Positions 25,997-34,506 of a stretch of DNA of 37,599 bases are shown one piece after another. This DNA is from Rhizobium sp. Q54 (GTDB taxonomy: Bacteria > Pseudomonadota > Alphaproteobacteria > Rhizobiales > Xanthobacteraceae). The stretch is from the NCBI GenBank assembly GCA_945861265.1, contig CAMAUC010000028.1, positions 1 to 37,599 on the forward strand, read 5' to 3'. A program made the translations under genes and the position numbers. The notes below the pieces were generated by a model. The model did not search any database. It was not told where the DNA came from and worked only from the letters and a program-made list of their open reading frames with translations. Within the stretch, counting starts at the first letter, position 1; each line of letters begins with the position of its first letter.

Positions 25997-27147
25997 TGCG
26001 CAAGCACCCGTTCGCGCACGGTTGCAGCGAGGCGCGCAATTTCCTCGTCGGGATGCTGCGCGGTGAACGTGAAGCGCAGGCGCGACGTCCCCGGCGGCAC
26101 CGTCGGCGGACGGATCGCGGCGACGAGGAAGCCTTCGTCGGCCAGCATTTGCGACGCGGCAAGCGCCGCGTCGGCTTCTCCGACGATGATCGGCACGATC
26201 GGGCTCTGAGCGTCGGGCAGGCCGAGCGCACTGGTGAAGGCTTTGGCTTTCTGCACCGGCAGCGCCGCATAGGCCGGCTCGCGTTCGATCAGATCGAGCG
26301 CGGCGATACTGGCGGCGACGCAAGAGGGCGGCAGGCCGGTCGAATAGATGAGCGTGCGGGCGCGGTTGCGCACAAGGTCGATGGCCGCGGCCGACGCGCA
26401 TAGATAGCCGCCATAGGCGCCGACCGCCTTCGACAAAGTGCCCATCTGCAACGGCACGTCGATATGCGTGTTGCCGACGAAGCTCGAGCCGCGCCCGCCG
26501 CCGACGACGCCGAGGCCATGGGCGTCGTCCGTCATCAGCCACGCGTCGTATTCCTCGACCAGTGCATTCAAGGCAGCGACCGGCGCCAGATCGCCATCCA
26601 TTGAAAATACACCGTCGGTGATCAGCATGGCATGGTCATGCGCGGCCCGATGTTCGGCCAGGAGTTCGCGGGCGTGCGCGACATCGTTGTGGCGAAATGT
26701 CATCACCGTGCCGCGTGACAGTTGCGCCCCGGCAAAGAGGCACGCATGCGCCAACTCGTCGATCAACACCAGGCCGGCGGCACCGATAAACACCGGGATG
26801 ATGCCGGCATTGGCGAGATAACCGGAGCCGAAGACGACCGCCGCCTCGGTCTGCTTGAAATGGGCCAGCCGGCTTTCCAGTTCGGCGTAAAGCGGGTGAT
26901 TGCCGGTGACCAGGCGCGAGGCGCCCGAGCCCGCGCCATAAAGCTCAACGGCCGCCACGGCCGCCTGCTTGATCGCGGGGTGCTGGGTGAAATTGAGGTA
27001 ATCATTGCAGGAAAATGACAGCAACCGCCGGCCGTCGCGCTCGACCCAGATGCCGTCCTCGCGGAACGTGCCGGTCAATTGCCGGTGCAGGTGACGGCTT
27101 TTGAGGTCGTCGAGCTTGGCTTGCGCAAATCGGTCGAGCGAGTGCAT
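25993..27147 (-). CDS. bioF: 8-Amino-7-oxononanoate synthase
   Basis: A 384-residue PLP enzyme of the alpha-oxoamine synthase family. It condenses a pimeloyl thioester with L-alanine in biotin synthesis. The internal aldimine lysine is Lys240 in GTLSKAVGAYGG. Asp208 and His210 lie in TDDAHGLGVVG, and His134 in DELAHACLF stacks on the cofactor. The N-terminus has the usual FSCNDYLNFTQHP and GAGSGASRLVTGNHPLY. ATG 27145-27147 is preceded by AAGG 7 nt away. It is followed by bioD with a 4-nt overlap and is divergent from bioA across 45 bp. Confidence 0.95.
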   Translation of the reverse strand: MHSLDRFAQAKLDDLKSRHLHRQLTGTFREDGIWVERDGRRLLSFSCNDYLNFTQHPAIKQAAVAAVELYGAGSGASRLVTGNHPLYAELESRLAHFKQTEAAVVFGSGYLANAGIIPVFIGAAGLVLIDELAHACLFAGAQLSRGTVMTFRHNDVAHARELLAEHRAAHDHAMLITDGVFSMDGDLAPVAALNALVEEYDAWLMTDDAHGLGVVGGGRGSSFVGNTHIDVPLQMGTLSKAVGAYGGYLCASAAAIDLVRNRARTLIYSTGLPPSCVAASIAALDLIEREPAYAALPVQKAKAFTSALGLPDAQSPIVPIIVGEADAALAASQMLADEGFLVAAIRPPTVPPGTSRLRFTFTAQHPDEEIARLAATVRERVLAQ

Positions 27148-27192
27148 CTAAGGGCCTTGGGTGGCATTTCGGAACGGTCAAGGAAGCGCCGA
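27148..27192. promoter_or_regulatory. Divergent bioF / bioA control region
   Basis: Only 45 bp separate the bioF and bioA start codons, so both promoters and any operator must sit here or within the coding ends. I see the two Shine-Dalgarno sequences (AAGG for bioF on the minus strand, AAGGAAG at 27180-27186 for bioA) but no clear sigma-70 hexamers. I also see no obvious BioR-type TTAT...ATAA palindrome. That a promoter region exists here is inferred from gene layout. Confidence 0.4.
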
Positions 27193-28479
27193 ATGGCGGA
27201 CGATACCAGCAAAAACGACGCCGCGCCCGGCTGGTATGCGGACGCGCTCAAACATGTCTGGCGGCCTTATGCGCAGATGAAAACCGCCCATCCGCCGCTG
27301 CCGGTGACGCGCACGCACGGCTCGCGGATTATGCTGGCCGATGGCCGCGAACTGATCGACGGCGTCGCCTCGTGGTGGACCGCCTGCCACGGCTACAACC
27401 ATCCGCATATCAGGCAGGCGGTCGAGCGCCAACTCGAGGCGATGCCGCATGTCATGTTGGGCGGGATGATCCACGAACAGGCCGCGACCCTGGCCCGGCG
27501 ATTGGCGGGGCTGCTGCCCGGCGATCTCGACCATGTGTTCTTTTCCGATTCCGGCTCGGTCGGGGTCGAAGTCGCGCTGAAGATGGCGCTGCAATACTGG
27601 ATCAATCGCGGCGTCAACGGGCGCAGCCAGTTCATCGCCTTCAAGGGCGGCTATCACGGCGACACCACCGGCGCGATGGCGGTGAGTGACAGTGAAGACG
27701 GCATGCATGCTCTGTTCGCGGGCCTCTTGCCAAACCATTATCTCGTTGACTTGCCGGACAGCGACGAACGTCTCGCCGCGTTCGATGCCGTGCTGGCAGA
27801 GCGCGCCGGCACCATTGCCGGCATCATCGTCGAGCCTCTGGTGCAGGGCGCCGGCGGCATGAAATTCCACGATGCCGTTGTGCTGACGCGGCTGCGCGCG
27901 CTCGCCGATAAATATGATGTGCTGCTGATCTTCGACGAAATCTTCACCGGCTTCGGCCGTACCGGGACGATGTTCGCCTGCGAAGCGGCCGGCGTCGTTC
28001 CCGACATCATAACTTTGTCGAAGGCCCTGACCGGCGGCACGATGGGGCTCGCGGCGACGATTGCCACCGACAAAGTTTTCGACGCCTTCTGGTCGGATGA
28101 TCCCGCCAAGGCCCTGATGCACGGACCGAGCTATATGGCCAATGCGCTGGCTTGCGCCGCCGCCAATGCCTCGCTCGATCTGTTCGAACGCGAGCCAAGG
28201 CTGCGACAGGTCGCGGCGATCGCCGCGCAGCTTGAGCATGGCCTTGCGCCGCGCCGCCAACTGCCCGGCGTGAAAGACGTGCGCATCATGGGCGCTATCG
28301 GTGTCGTCGAGATGGAGCGCATCGCCGACCTGAATGCCCTGCGCGCCCGTTTTGTCGACGAAGGCGTCTTCATCCGTCCGTTCGGCAACGTGATATATCT
28401 GACGCCGGCCTTCACCATATCGGCGGGCGAACTCACCCAGCTTACCGACGCCATCAACAGAGTCATTCGCTCACTCTGA
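27193..28479 (+). CDS. bioA: Adenosylmethionine--8-amino-7-oxononanoate aminotransferase
   Basis: A 428-residue class III aminotransferase, using S-adenosylmethionine as amino donor to make 7,8-diaminopelargonate. The PLP lysine is Lys277 in TLSKALTGGTMGL and the cofactor Asp is Asp248 in LIFDEIFTGFGRTG. The N-terminal HVWRPYAQMK and DGVASWWTACHGYNHPHI, with the tryptophan pair of the BioA active site, distinguish it from other class III enzymes. ATG 27193-27195 has AAGGAAG 6 nt upstream; the extension back to 27079 runs into bioF and is rejected. The amidohydrolase gene follows after 16 nt and may be cotranscribed. Confidence 0.96.
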   Translation: MADDTSKNDAAPGWYADALKHVWRPYAQMKTAHPPLPVTRTHGSRIMLADGRELIDGVASWWTACHGYNHPHIRQAVERQLEAMPHVMLGGMIHEQAATLARRLAGLLPGDLDHVFFSDSGSVGVEVALKMALQYWINRGVNGRSQFIAFKGGYHGDTTGAMAVSDSEDGMHALFAGLLPNHYLVDLPDSDERLAAFDAVLAERAGTIAGIIVEPLVQGAGGMKFHDAVVLTRLRALADKYDVLLIFDEIFTGFGRTGTMFACEAAGVVPDIITLSKALTGGTMGLAATIATDKVFDAFWSDDPAKALMHGPSYMANALACAAANASLDLFEREPRLRQVAAIAAQLEHGLAPRRQLPGVKDVRIMGAIGVVEMERIADLNALRARFVDEGVFIRPFGNVIYLTPAFTISAGELTQLTDAINRVIRSL

Positions 28480-28495
28480 TTTCCGGGAACAGACC

Positions 28496-29392
28496 ATGCC
28501 GCTTTACGACGGACCGATGATCGATACGCATCACCATATCTGGCTGCGCAAGGACGTCGCCTGGCTCGCCGATCCGGCGCCGCCGCGCATGTTCGGCGAT
28601 TATTTCGGCATCCGCCGCGACTATACGGTCGAGGAATGGATGGCCGATATCGTGCCGCAGGGCGCGGTCAAGTCGGTGCATGTCACCGCGCTTTGGGGAC
28701 CGGGCAAGGCGCTCGACGAAACCAGATGGCTGCAGGCCACCGCCGACAAAAGCGGATTTCCCCACGGCATCGTCGCCAACGTCGATCTCGCGGCGGCGGA
28801 CGCCGACGCCGCGCTGAAGGCGCAGAAGCAATTCCCGAATGTGCGCGGCGCGCGCCAGATGCTCTATTGGGACAAACAGCCCGAGCGGCAGGGCGCGCCG
28901 CGGCCCGACCTCTGCAATGACCAGGACTTCCGCCGTGGTTTTGCCCTGCTGGAGAAGCATGACCTGCATTTTGAACTGCAGGTCTATGCGCATCAGGCAA
29001 AATACGCGGTCGAACTGCTCGAGGCCTTTCCGAACGTGCGAATGATTCTGGTGCATGCCGGGATGCTGACCGAGCGCACGCCGGAGGCGATCAATGAATG
29101 GCGCGCGGCGCTCACCGCTATGGCAGCGTTTCCCAATTTGCATGTGAAATTGTCCGGCCTCGGCATGTATTCGCTGGGCCTGACTTACGCGCAGGCGCGT
29201 CAGGTGATCCGCGACGCGATCCAGATATTCGGCATCGATCGCACCATCTATGGCAGCAATTTCCCGCTGGAAAAGCTGCACACCAGCTACGCCGATTTCT
29301 TCGCCATCTATCGCAAGGTCATGGCGGAATATACCGAGGCCGAGCAGCGCGCTGTGTTCCACGACAACGCGGCGAGATTCTATCGTCTTTAG
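28496..29392 (+). CDS. Amidohydrolase family protein (amidohydrolase_2 / COG3618-like)
   Basis: A 298-residue metal-dependent TIM-barrel hydrolase related to 2-pyrone-4,6-dicarboxylate lactonase and fucono-lactonase-like enzymes. It starts with IDTHHHIWLRKD (His12-14), has MILVHAGM mid-protein and KLSGLGMYS, and ends with YGSNFPLEKL where many relatives have GSDWP, so the usual catalytic aspartate position reads Asn. Substrate unknown; a lactone or carboxylate is typical of the family. It starts 16 nt after bioA, but a role in biotin metabolism is not implied by sequence. Its stop overlaps that of the kinase-Usp gene on the other strand (TTAG, 29389-29392). Confidence 0.83.
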   Translation: MPLYDGPMIDTHHHIWLRKDVAWLADPAPPRMFGDYFGIRRDYTVEEWMADIVPQGAVKSVHVTALWGPGKALDETRWLQATADKSGFPHGIVANVDLAAADADAALKAQKQFPNVRGARQMLYWDKQPERQGAPRPDLCNDQDFRRGFALLEKHDLHFELQVYAHQAKYAVELLEAFPNVRMILVHAGMLTERTPEAINEWRAALTAMAAFPNLHVKLSGLGMYSLGLTYAQARQVIRDAIQIFGIDRTIYGSNFPLEKLHTSYADFFAIYRKVMAEYTEAEQRAVFHDNAARFYRL

Positions 29393-30792
29393 GCATGCGT
29401 CCGTGGCGGTCGCACCACAGTAACGGTGCAGGGCGCTTCCGCCGCGATCTTGGCCGAGACGCTGCCGAGCAGCGTACGCATCAATGAATCGTGACGCGCG
29501 CCGATCAGGATATGATCGACGCGGTTGTTCTGGACGAATTCAAGCAGCGCCGAGGCCGGATCGACCGCTTCCAGTACGTGCACGGTGAGGCGGTCCTCAT
29601 CCAGTTTCAAGGGTTCGGCCCAATGCCGCAACCCGACCAGCCGGTCAATTTTTTTGTTGTGGCCTTGCTCGTCAAGAACGGAATCGAGGCTGATGCGGCC
29701 CTGCTTGAGAACATTCAAACAGGCGAGCCGCGCCGACGGTACCGTCGCCAGGATGCGTTCGGCGGTAAGGCGCAGCGCTTCGGTGAGCGCGGCCGATCCC
29801 TGGTTCAGATCAATCGCGACCGCGACAATGGGAGCGGAAGAAAGCGGAGCGGCCGAGCCCGGCTTGGCGCGGCCTTGCGTCAGGTCGGTATTGAAACGCC
29901 GCCGCAGCACGGTGGTGAACGGGTCTTTCTTTAGTTTCCCGGCGCGTCCGGTCAATTTGACCTGGTCGGGATGGCTGAGGTCGAACGCCAGTTGCGCCGC
30001 CGTCGGATAACGCCAGGCCGGCTCGATCTCGAGGCAACGCAACACGATTTCCTGCAGCCATTGCGGATAATCGGCGCGCAGGGCTCGCGGCGGCACCGGG
30101 TCGCGCCACAGTCGTCGCCGCATCGTGGCCAACCGCTCGCCTTCGCCGAACGGACGCACGCCGGTCGAGAAAAAATACAGCAGCACGCCGAGCGCAAAAA
30201 TATCGCTGCGCGGATCGTTGCGGATGCCGCGCAATTGCTCGGGCGACATATAGGGCGCGGTGCCGAAGGGCAGGCGGAATTCCTCCTGCATCAGGTCCGG
30301 CAACTGGTCGTGATGCGACAGGCCGAAGTCGAGCAGCACCGCCTCGCCCGAAGGCCGGAACATGATGTTGCTCGGCTTGATGTCGAGATGCACGACATGC
30401 TGGCGGTGCAGGTCGTCGAGCGCGGTCGCGAGCTTGACGCCGATCTCGGCCACCTCGGCATAGGGCAAAGGCAGTTGCGACAGCCGCGGCAGCAGCGTCG
30501 CGCCTTCGATCTCCTCCATCGCCAGATAGGGCTGCGCGGAAAAATCGCCGGCGGCGACGAATTTCGGAACATGAATGCCGGACAGTTTCGGCATGATCAT
30601 CTGTTCCATTTCGAAACTGACGATCGCGGCCGGATCGGCGCCTTCGCCGATGCGCGGCACTTTCATCAGCACCGGGCCGGGCAGGTCGGGGCGGGTGACA
30701 CGCCACAACATGGCCATGCCGCCGCGATGGACCAGCTGTTCGAGGCGAAAGCCGTCGACCATGACGCCGGGTTCATGCAGCGGCTTGGCCAT
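29389..30792 (-). CDS. Serine/threonine protein kinase fused to a universal stress protein domain
   Basis: A 467-residue two-domain protein. Residues about 13-275 form a Hanks-type kinase: glycine loop VHRGGMAMLWRV (21-32), Lys44 in VLMKVP, catalytic loop VVHLDIKPSNIMF with Asp137, Lys139 and Asn142 (HLD in place of HRD), DFG at 155-157, and the APE-equivalent SPE at 183-185. After a linker (about 280-320), residues about 321-467 form a UspA fold that ends in LIGARHDSLMRTLLGSVSAKIA, close to the nucleotide-binding Gly-x2-Gly-x9-Gly-Ser pattern but with His at the second Gly. No membrane segment is seen. The ATG (30790-30792) is 4 nt after the metallophosphoesterase stop, so the two form an operon. 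Confidence 0.88.
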   Translation of the reverse strand: MAKPLHEPGVMVDGFRLEQLVHRGGMAMLWRVTRPDLPGPVLMKVPRIGEGADPAAIVSFEMEQMIMPKLSGIHVPKFVAAGDFSAQPYLAMEEIEGATLLPRLSQLPLPYAEVAEIGVKLATALDDLHRQHVVHLDIKPSNIMFRPSGEAVLLDFGLSHHDQLPDLMQEEFRLPFGTAPYMSPEQLRGIRNDPRSDIFALGVLLYFFSTGVRPFGEGERLATMRRRLWRDPVPPRALRADYPQWLQEIVLRCLEIEPAWRYPTAAQLAFDLSHPDQVKLTGRAGKLKKDPFTTVLRRRFNTDLTQGRAKPGSAAPLSSAPIVAVAIDLNQGSAALTEALRLTAERILATVPSARLACLNVLKQGRISLDSVLDEQGHNKKIDRLVGLRHWAEPLKLDEDRLTVHVLEAVDPASALLEFVQNNRVDHILIGARHDSLMRTLLGSVSAKIAAEAPCTVTVVRPPRTHA

Positions 30793-30796
30793 TGCG

Positions 30797-31537
30797 CTAT
30801 TTTCCCGTGTGCAGGCGGTCGGCGAGCCAGGGCGGCAGCCCGGCCTTGCGAATGCTCGCGGCCGCCGCGTCGACATCGTAGGGCACGCGGCAATAGGTGA
30901 TCTCTTTCTTGTCGGTGTCGAGCAGCGCATAGGCCGCGGCCGGATTGCCGTCGCGCGGCTGGCCGACAGAACCGAGTACGGCGAGCCACCGGCGGCCCGG
31001 CAGCATCGGCACAGCGGCGCCGCTGACCGGCGTGAACGCGGTCATCTTGGCAGTGATCGACAGGCTGTAGAGGGCCGGCGTGTGAATATGGCCGCAGAAG
31101 GTGATATGCGCCGGCGTGACCGAAAGGCTCGTTGCTGCCTCGACCGTGCTTTTCACGTAGATCCAGCTCTTCGGCTTGCTGGCCTCGGCATGGACATAGA
31201 GCCGGCTCTCGTCGTTCAAGGTCAGCGGCAGATCGGCGAGAAAGCGGCGTTGCTCGGGGCCAAGCTGGCCGCGCGTCCATTCGATCGCCACCTGCGCTTC
31301 CGAATTCATGGTCTCGCCGGGCACGTTGATGGCATTGTCGTGATTGCCGAGAACCGCCAGCGCGCCTTGCCCGACCATGTCAATCACGGTCGTCAGCACC
31401 CAGTCCGGATCGGCGCCATAACCGACATAATCGCCGAGAAAAACATAACGCTGCGACCCTTGCGCCCGCGCATGTTCAAGGCAGGCCTCAAAGGCCTGCC
31501 GGTTGGCATGGATGTCGGAGAAAAATGCTATCAGCAC
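30797..31537 (-). CDS. Metallophosphoesterase
   Basis: A 246-residue calcineurin-like phosphoesterase with the full metal-site set: FFSDIHAN (Asp8, His10), FLGDYVGYG, VLGNHDNA, YVHAEAS and FCGHIHTP. The fold class includes protein phosphatases, diadenosine tetraphosphatases and phosphodiesterases, and sequence alone does not decide among them. The start is uncertain: GTG 31535-31537 begins just before the first beta strand and has GGGG about 8 nt upstream, while a TTG at 31556-31558 would add seven residues. It sits 4 nt ahead of the kinase-Usp gene, which suggests opposing or coupled activities in one pathway. Confidence 0.85.
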   Translation of the reverse strand: MLIAFFSDIHANRQAFEACLEHARAQGSQRYVFLGDYVGYGADPDWVLTTVIDMVGQGALAVLGNHDNAINVPGETMNSEAQVAIEWTRGQLGPEQRRFLADLPLTLNDESRLYVHAEASKPKSWIYVKSTVEAATSLSVTPAHITFCGHIHTPALYSLSITAKMTAFTPVSGAAVPMLPGRRWLAVLGSVGQPRDGNPAAAYALLDTDKKEITYCRVPYDVDAAAASIRKAGLPPWLADRLHTGK

Positions 31538-31686
31538 GGCTTTACCCCAGCGGCGCAATGGTCACACGCCCGCGCCAGATCATCTTGATTTGCGTCAATC
31601 GGGGGAAGATCGCAAGCCGGCTTTGCAGAGACGGGACGCCGCGGCGAGTGTGCCGCGGCGCGGGTTGTTTCCTGATGCGCGGACGC

Positions 31687-32346
31687 TCAGCGATAGATAT
31701 ATCGCACGCGGCGGGTCGCCGGCTCGACCAGAACCGGCACGCCATTGACATAGGCGTACTGATAGTCGCTGTCGGGCACCGGCGTGAGCGCCACGTCGGG
31801 CGGCAGGCCGGCGCCTTCGACCACTTCGCCGTTGAGATAAACCTGCGGGCGCGGGTTCTGGACGATGTAGGTCTGAACCGTTGAAGGCGGCGGGGCGATC
31901 GACAAAGGCGCCGTGGTCGCCATTGGCGCGACGAAGTTACCGCTATAGGTTGGGCGCACAATAGCCGTGCCCGTGTTCGCCGGCGGCGCGGCGTAGGTCA
32001 CCGGCGGCAATTCGCGGATTTCCGAGACGGCGAGCGGGCGGCCCTCCACCATCGCCGTCATATATTGCGAATAGGCCCAGCCCTGCGTGCCGTTGTACGA
32101 AATCTGGCACCACAGGCTGCCTTCGACGCAGCCGGCGATAACCGCCTGGCCGTTGGTCGGGATCGCGCCGATGACCGGATATTCCGGCCCGGGACCGGAG
32201 CGGATGTTGAGCGGCGTGGTCGCCATCGCCGTGGTCTGCCTGGCGACCGTGGTGACGGTCGTCGTTGTCGTCTGCGCGGAGGCAGGCTGCGACAGAGCCG
32301 CGGCCGCGGCGCAGGCGGCAATCAAAAGTGTGCTTCTGGTCTGCAT
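31687..32346 (-). CDS. Secreted SH3 domain protein with DUF1236 tail
   Basis: A 219-residue exported protein. Residues 1-24 are a signal peptide (LLIAACAAAAALSQPASA), with cleavage likely before QTTTTT. A bacterial SH3 domain follows at about 45-96 (LNIRSGPGPEYPVIGAIPTNGQAVIAGCVEGSLWCQISYNGTQGWAYSQYM), which usually binds cell-wall peptides. After a proline-rich linker, residues about 180-219 match the DUF1236 pattern (VPDSDYQYAYVNGVPVLVEPATRRVRYIYR). ATG 32344-32346 has AAGGAG 9 nt upstream; the ORF extension to 32421 is not supported. It lies 90 nt downstream of rimO on the same strand. Envelope function is inferred. Confidence 0.87.
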   Translation of the reverse strand: MQTRSTLLIAACAAAAALSQPASAQTTTTTVTTVARQTTAMATTPLNIRSGPGPEYPVIGAIPTNGQAVIAGCVEGSLWCQISYNGTQGWAYSQYMTAMVEGRPLAVSEIRELPPVTYAAPPANTGTAIVRPTYSGNFVAPMATTAPLSIAPPPSTVQTYIVQNPRPQVYLNGEVVEGAGLPPDVALTPVPDSDYQYAYVNGVPVLVEPATRRVRYIYR

Positions 32347-32436
32347 GACCCAACTCTCCTTTTGGATGGAGGACGGGTAACGCGCGGGGCACCGACGATG
32401 TTCCGCACCGCGAATATGCATGGAACTCTGGCGCGG

Positions 32437-33795
32437 TCAGTAGCCTACCGCCGTACCATGCAGGTCGTAGGCATCGGCGCGCTCGATCTTGACCGTGGCA
32501 ATTTCGCCGACGCGCAGAGGACGGCGCGAGGCGACATAGACGGCGCCGTCGATCTCGGGCGCGTCGGCCATCGAGCGGCCCTTGGCGACCGTCGGACCGG
32601 CCTCGTCGATAATGACCTGCTGGCGAGAACCGACTTTACGCTTAAGCCGCCGCGCCGAGATCGCTTGCTGCGCTTTCATGAAACGATGCCAGCGATCTTC
32701 CTTGACCTCGTCCGGCACATGATCGGGCAGCGCGTTCGAGGTCGCGCCGCGCACCGGCTCGTATTTGAAGCAGCCGACGCGATCGAGCGAAGCCTCGTCG
32801 AGCCATTGCAGCAGCGTCTCGAATTCGGCATCGGTCTCGCCGGGAAAGCCGACGATGAAGGTCGAGCGCAAAGTGAGATCGGGGCAGATGTCGCGCCAGC
32901 GCGCGATGCGCTCAAGCGTTTTTTCCTGCGACGCCGGCCGCTTCATGCGCTTGAGCACGTTCGGATCGGCGTGCTGCAACGGCATGTCGAGATAGGGCAG
33001 GATCTTACGTTCCGCCATCAACGGAATGACCTCGTCGACATGCGGGTAGGGATAGACATAGTGCATGCGCACCCAGATGCCGAGTTCGCCGAGCGCGCTC
33101 GACAGATCAAGGAATTTGGCGCGCACTTGTTTGTCGCCCCACTGACTTTCGGCATATTTGATATCGAGGCCGTAGGCGGAGGTGTCCTGCGAGATCACCA
33201 GCAATTCCTTGACGCCGGCCTTCACCAGCTTCTCGGCCTCGCGCAGCACGTCGCCGGCCGGGCGCGACACCAGATCGCCGCGCAATTTCGGAATGATGCA
33301 GAAGGTGCAGCGGTTGTTGCAGCCTTCGGAAATCTTCAAATAGGCGTAGTGGCGCGGCGTCAGCTTGATGCCTTCCGGCGGCACCAGATCGAGAAACGGA
33401 TTGTGTTTCGGCGGCGCGGCGCGATGCACGGCCTCCAGCACGCTTTCATATTGCTGCGGGCCGGTGATCGCCAGCACGCCTGGATGCGCGGCGGTGATGT
33501 TCTCGGGTTCGGCGCCCATGCAGCCGGTGACGATGACCTTGCCGTTTTCCTTCAGCGCCAGGCCGATGGCCTCGAGCGATTCCGCTTTGGCTGAATCGAG
33601 GAAGCCGCAGGTGTTGACGATGACGAGGTCGGAGCCGACATGCTGGCGGGTCAGCTCATAGCCCTCGGCGCGCAGCCGCGTGATGATGCGCTCGCTGTCG
33701 ACCAAGGCCTTCGGGCAGCCGAGCGAGACGAAGCTCACTTTCGGCGCGGCGCCGGTGTCGGTTTCGTTGGCGGTGGGGGCAGGGGTGTCGAGCAT
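32437..33795 (-). CDS. rimO: Ribosomal protein uS12 methylthiotransferase RimO
   Basis: A 452-residue radical-SAM methylthiotransferase that modifies an aspartate of ribosomal protein S12. The N-terminal MTTase domain has Cys27 ([12 protein letters not shown]), Cys63 ([11 protein letters not shown]) and Cys92 ([10 protein letters not shown]), which bind the auxiliary cluster. The radical-SAM triad CxxxCxxC is Cys159, Cys163 and Cys166 ([13 protein letters not shown]). A TRAM domain ends the protein. The text [12 protein letters not shown] is specific to RimO rather than MiaB. No clear Shine-Dalgarno sequence precedes ATG 33793-33795. Upstream lies a 737-bp gene-free, hairpin-rich stretch. Confidence 0.97.
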   Translation of the reverse strand: MLDTPAPTANETDTGAAPKVSFVSLGCPKALVDSERIITRLRAEGYELTRQHVGSDLVIVNTCGFLDSAKAESLEAIGLALKENGKVIVTGCMGAEPENITAAHPGVLAITGPQQYESVLEAVHRAAPPKHNPFLDLVPPEGIKLTPRHYAYLKISEGCNNRCTFCIIPKLRGDLVSRPAGDVLREAEKLVKAGVKELLVISQDTSAYGLDIKYAESQWGDKQVRAKFLDLSSALGELGIWVRMHYVYPYPHVDEVIPLMAERKILPYLDMPLQHADPNVLKRMKRPASQEKTLERIARWRDICPDLTLRSTFIVGFPGETDAEFETLLQWLDEASLDRVGCFKYEPVRGATSNALPDHVPDEVKEDRWHRFMKAQQAISARRLKRKVGSRQQVIIDEAGPTVAKGRSMADAPEIDGAVYVASRRPLRVGEIATVKIERADAYDLHGTAVGY

Positions 33796-34392
33796 GGGCA
33801 GGAGCTAAACGCGATTGGCGGCGATAGCAAGGCCGCCCTGGCTTTCATCAGGGCGCGCGAAATCGCCCGTATTCTTGAGCGGCCCCGGGCAGGCCGTCGC
33901 TTGAAAGTGTCTTCCGTCTTGCGCCCTCGACTTTTTCGATCGCGCATATCGGGTAAACCCGACATGCGCCACGAGGGCGCGCGGAACGCCGGGGTCGCGA
34001 CAACCCCGCAGCCTCGTGTGATTTTTGAGGTAGATTCACACGAGCAAGTCACCACGCAGTTGCCGGTTGCCCGGCGCTCCGCGCGCGGTGTTTATAGGTT
34101 TGCTCCGCGCCGTTTTCCGGTGGTGGCCGTTCGTCATCGAACCGTTTACCAGCACGACAACTCTCCACCGTAGAGGCCAGGCAATCTCGGCCGGTCCTGT
34201 TCTGACGCAGGAGCCGGCCTACCGGCCGGCAGGGCCCCGGCACGCGGCACGCGTGCTGAATCCCGGCGCGGCTTGGACCGCTGGTGAAGTCGTTGCGCCG
34301 CATCTCCGACGCCCTCACCAGCCACCGCCCCCCGCCCCAGCATCTGACGACGCTGATCAAACGCCCCTCGGTAGTTGGGACGGGATAATACG

Positions 34393-34421
34393 TTAATATT
34401 CCTACTAAAAGGTGCCGTCAA
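34393..34421 (-). promoter_or_regulatory. Sigma-70-like promoter reading toward rimO
   Basis: On the minus strand TTGACG (34421-34416) and TATTAA (34398-34393) are separated by exactly 17 nt, close to the TTGACA-17-TATAAT consensus. The expected start of transcription is near 34386. It lies in the only strongly AT-rich block of the region and is the best promoter match I noticed in the window. It could drive an RNA of its own or a leader of about 590 nt for rimO. Confidence 0.6.
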
Positions 34422-34487
34422 TAGAAAATATGATTAAAAGCCGATACTTTTTTCCAATTTTCTCCGATTTCACAGCCGAAGATGCAC

Positions 34488-34506
34488 GTACGGATTAAAT
34501 TCGTAC
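34488..34506. repeat. Short dyad 3' of the beta-hydroxylase gene
   Basis: GTACG (34488-34492) and CGTAC (34502-34506) flank an AT-rich centre whose ends also pair, making a near-perfect 19-nt palindrome. A second hairpin, GCCCGG-GAAAA-CTGGGC on the minus strand (34533-34517), overlaps the hydroxylase stop codon. Either could help end the hydroxylase transcript, or the palindrome could bind a dimeric regulator. Neither has a proper T-run. Confidence 0.35.

Noticed and set aside
25997-26542. Upstream extension of bioD through bioF
   Set aside because: It is an out-of-frame shadow of bioF rich in Arg. The real bioD starts at the ATGA overlap with the P-loop at residue 10.
33640-34173. 177-codon plus-strand frame overlapping the 5' end of rimO
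   Set aside because: Half is antisense to rimO, and the rest crosses hairpins with no family pattern or ribosome-binding site.
34049-34360. 103-codon minus-strand frame in the rimO upstream gap
   Set aside because: Arg-rich, no Shine-Dalgarno sequence, no recognisable domain; it runs through inverted repeats, which fits structured RNA better than protein. A 63-codon frame at 33848-34039 was set aside for the same reasons.
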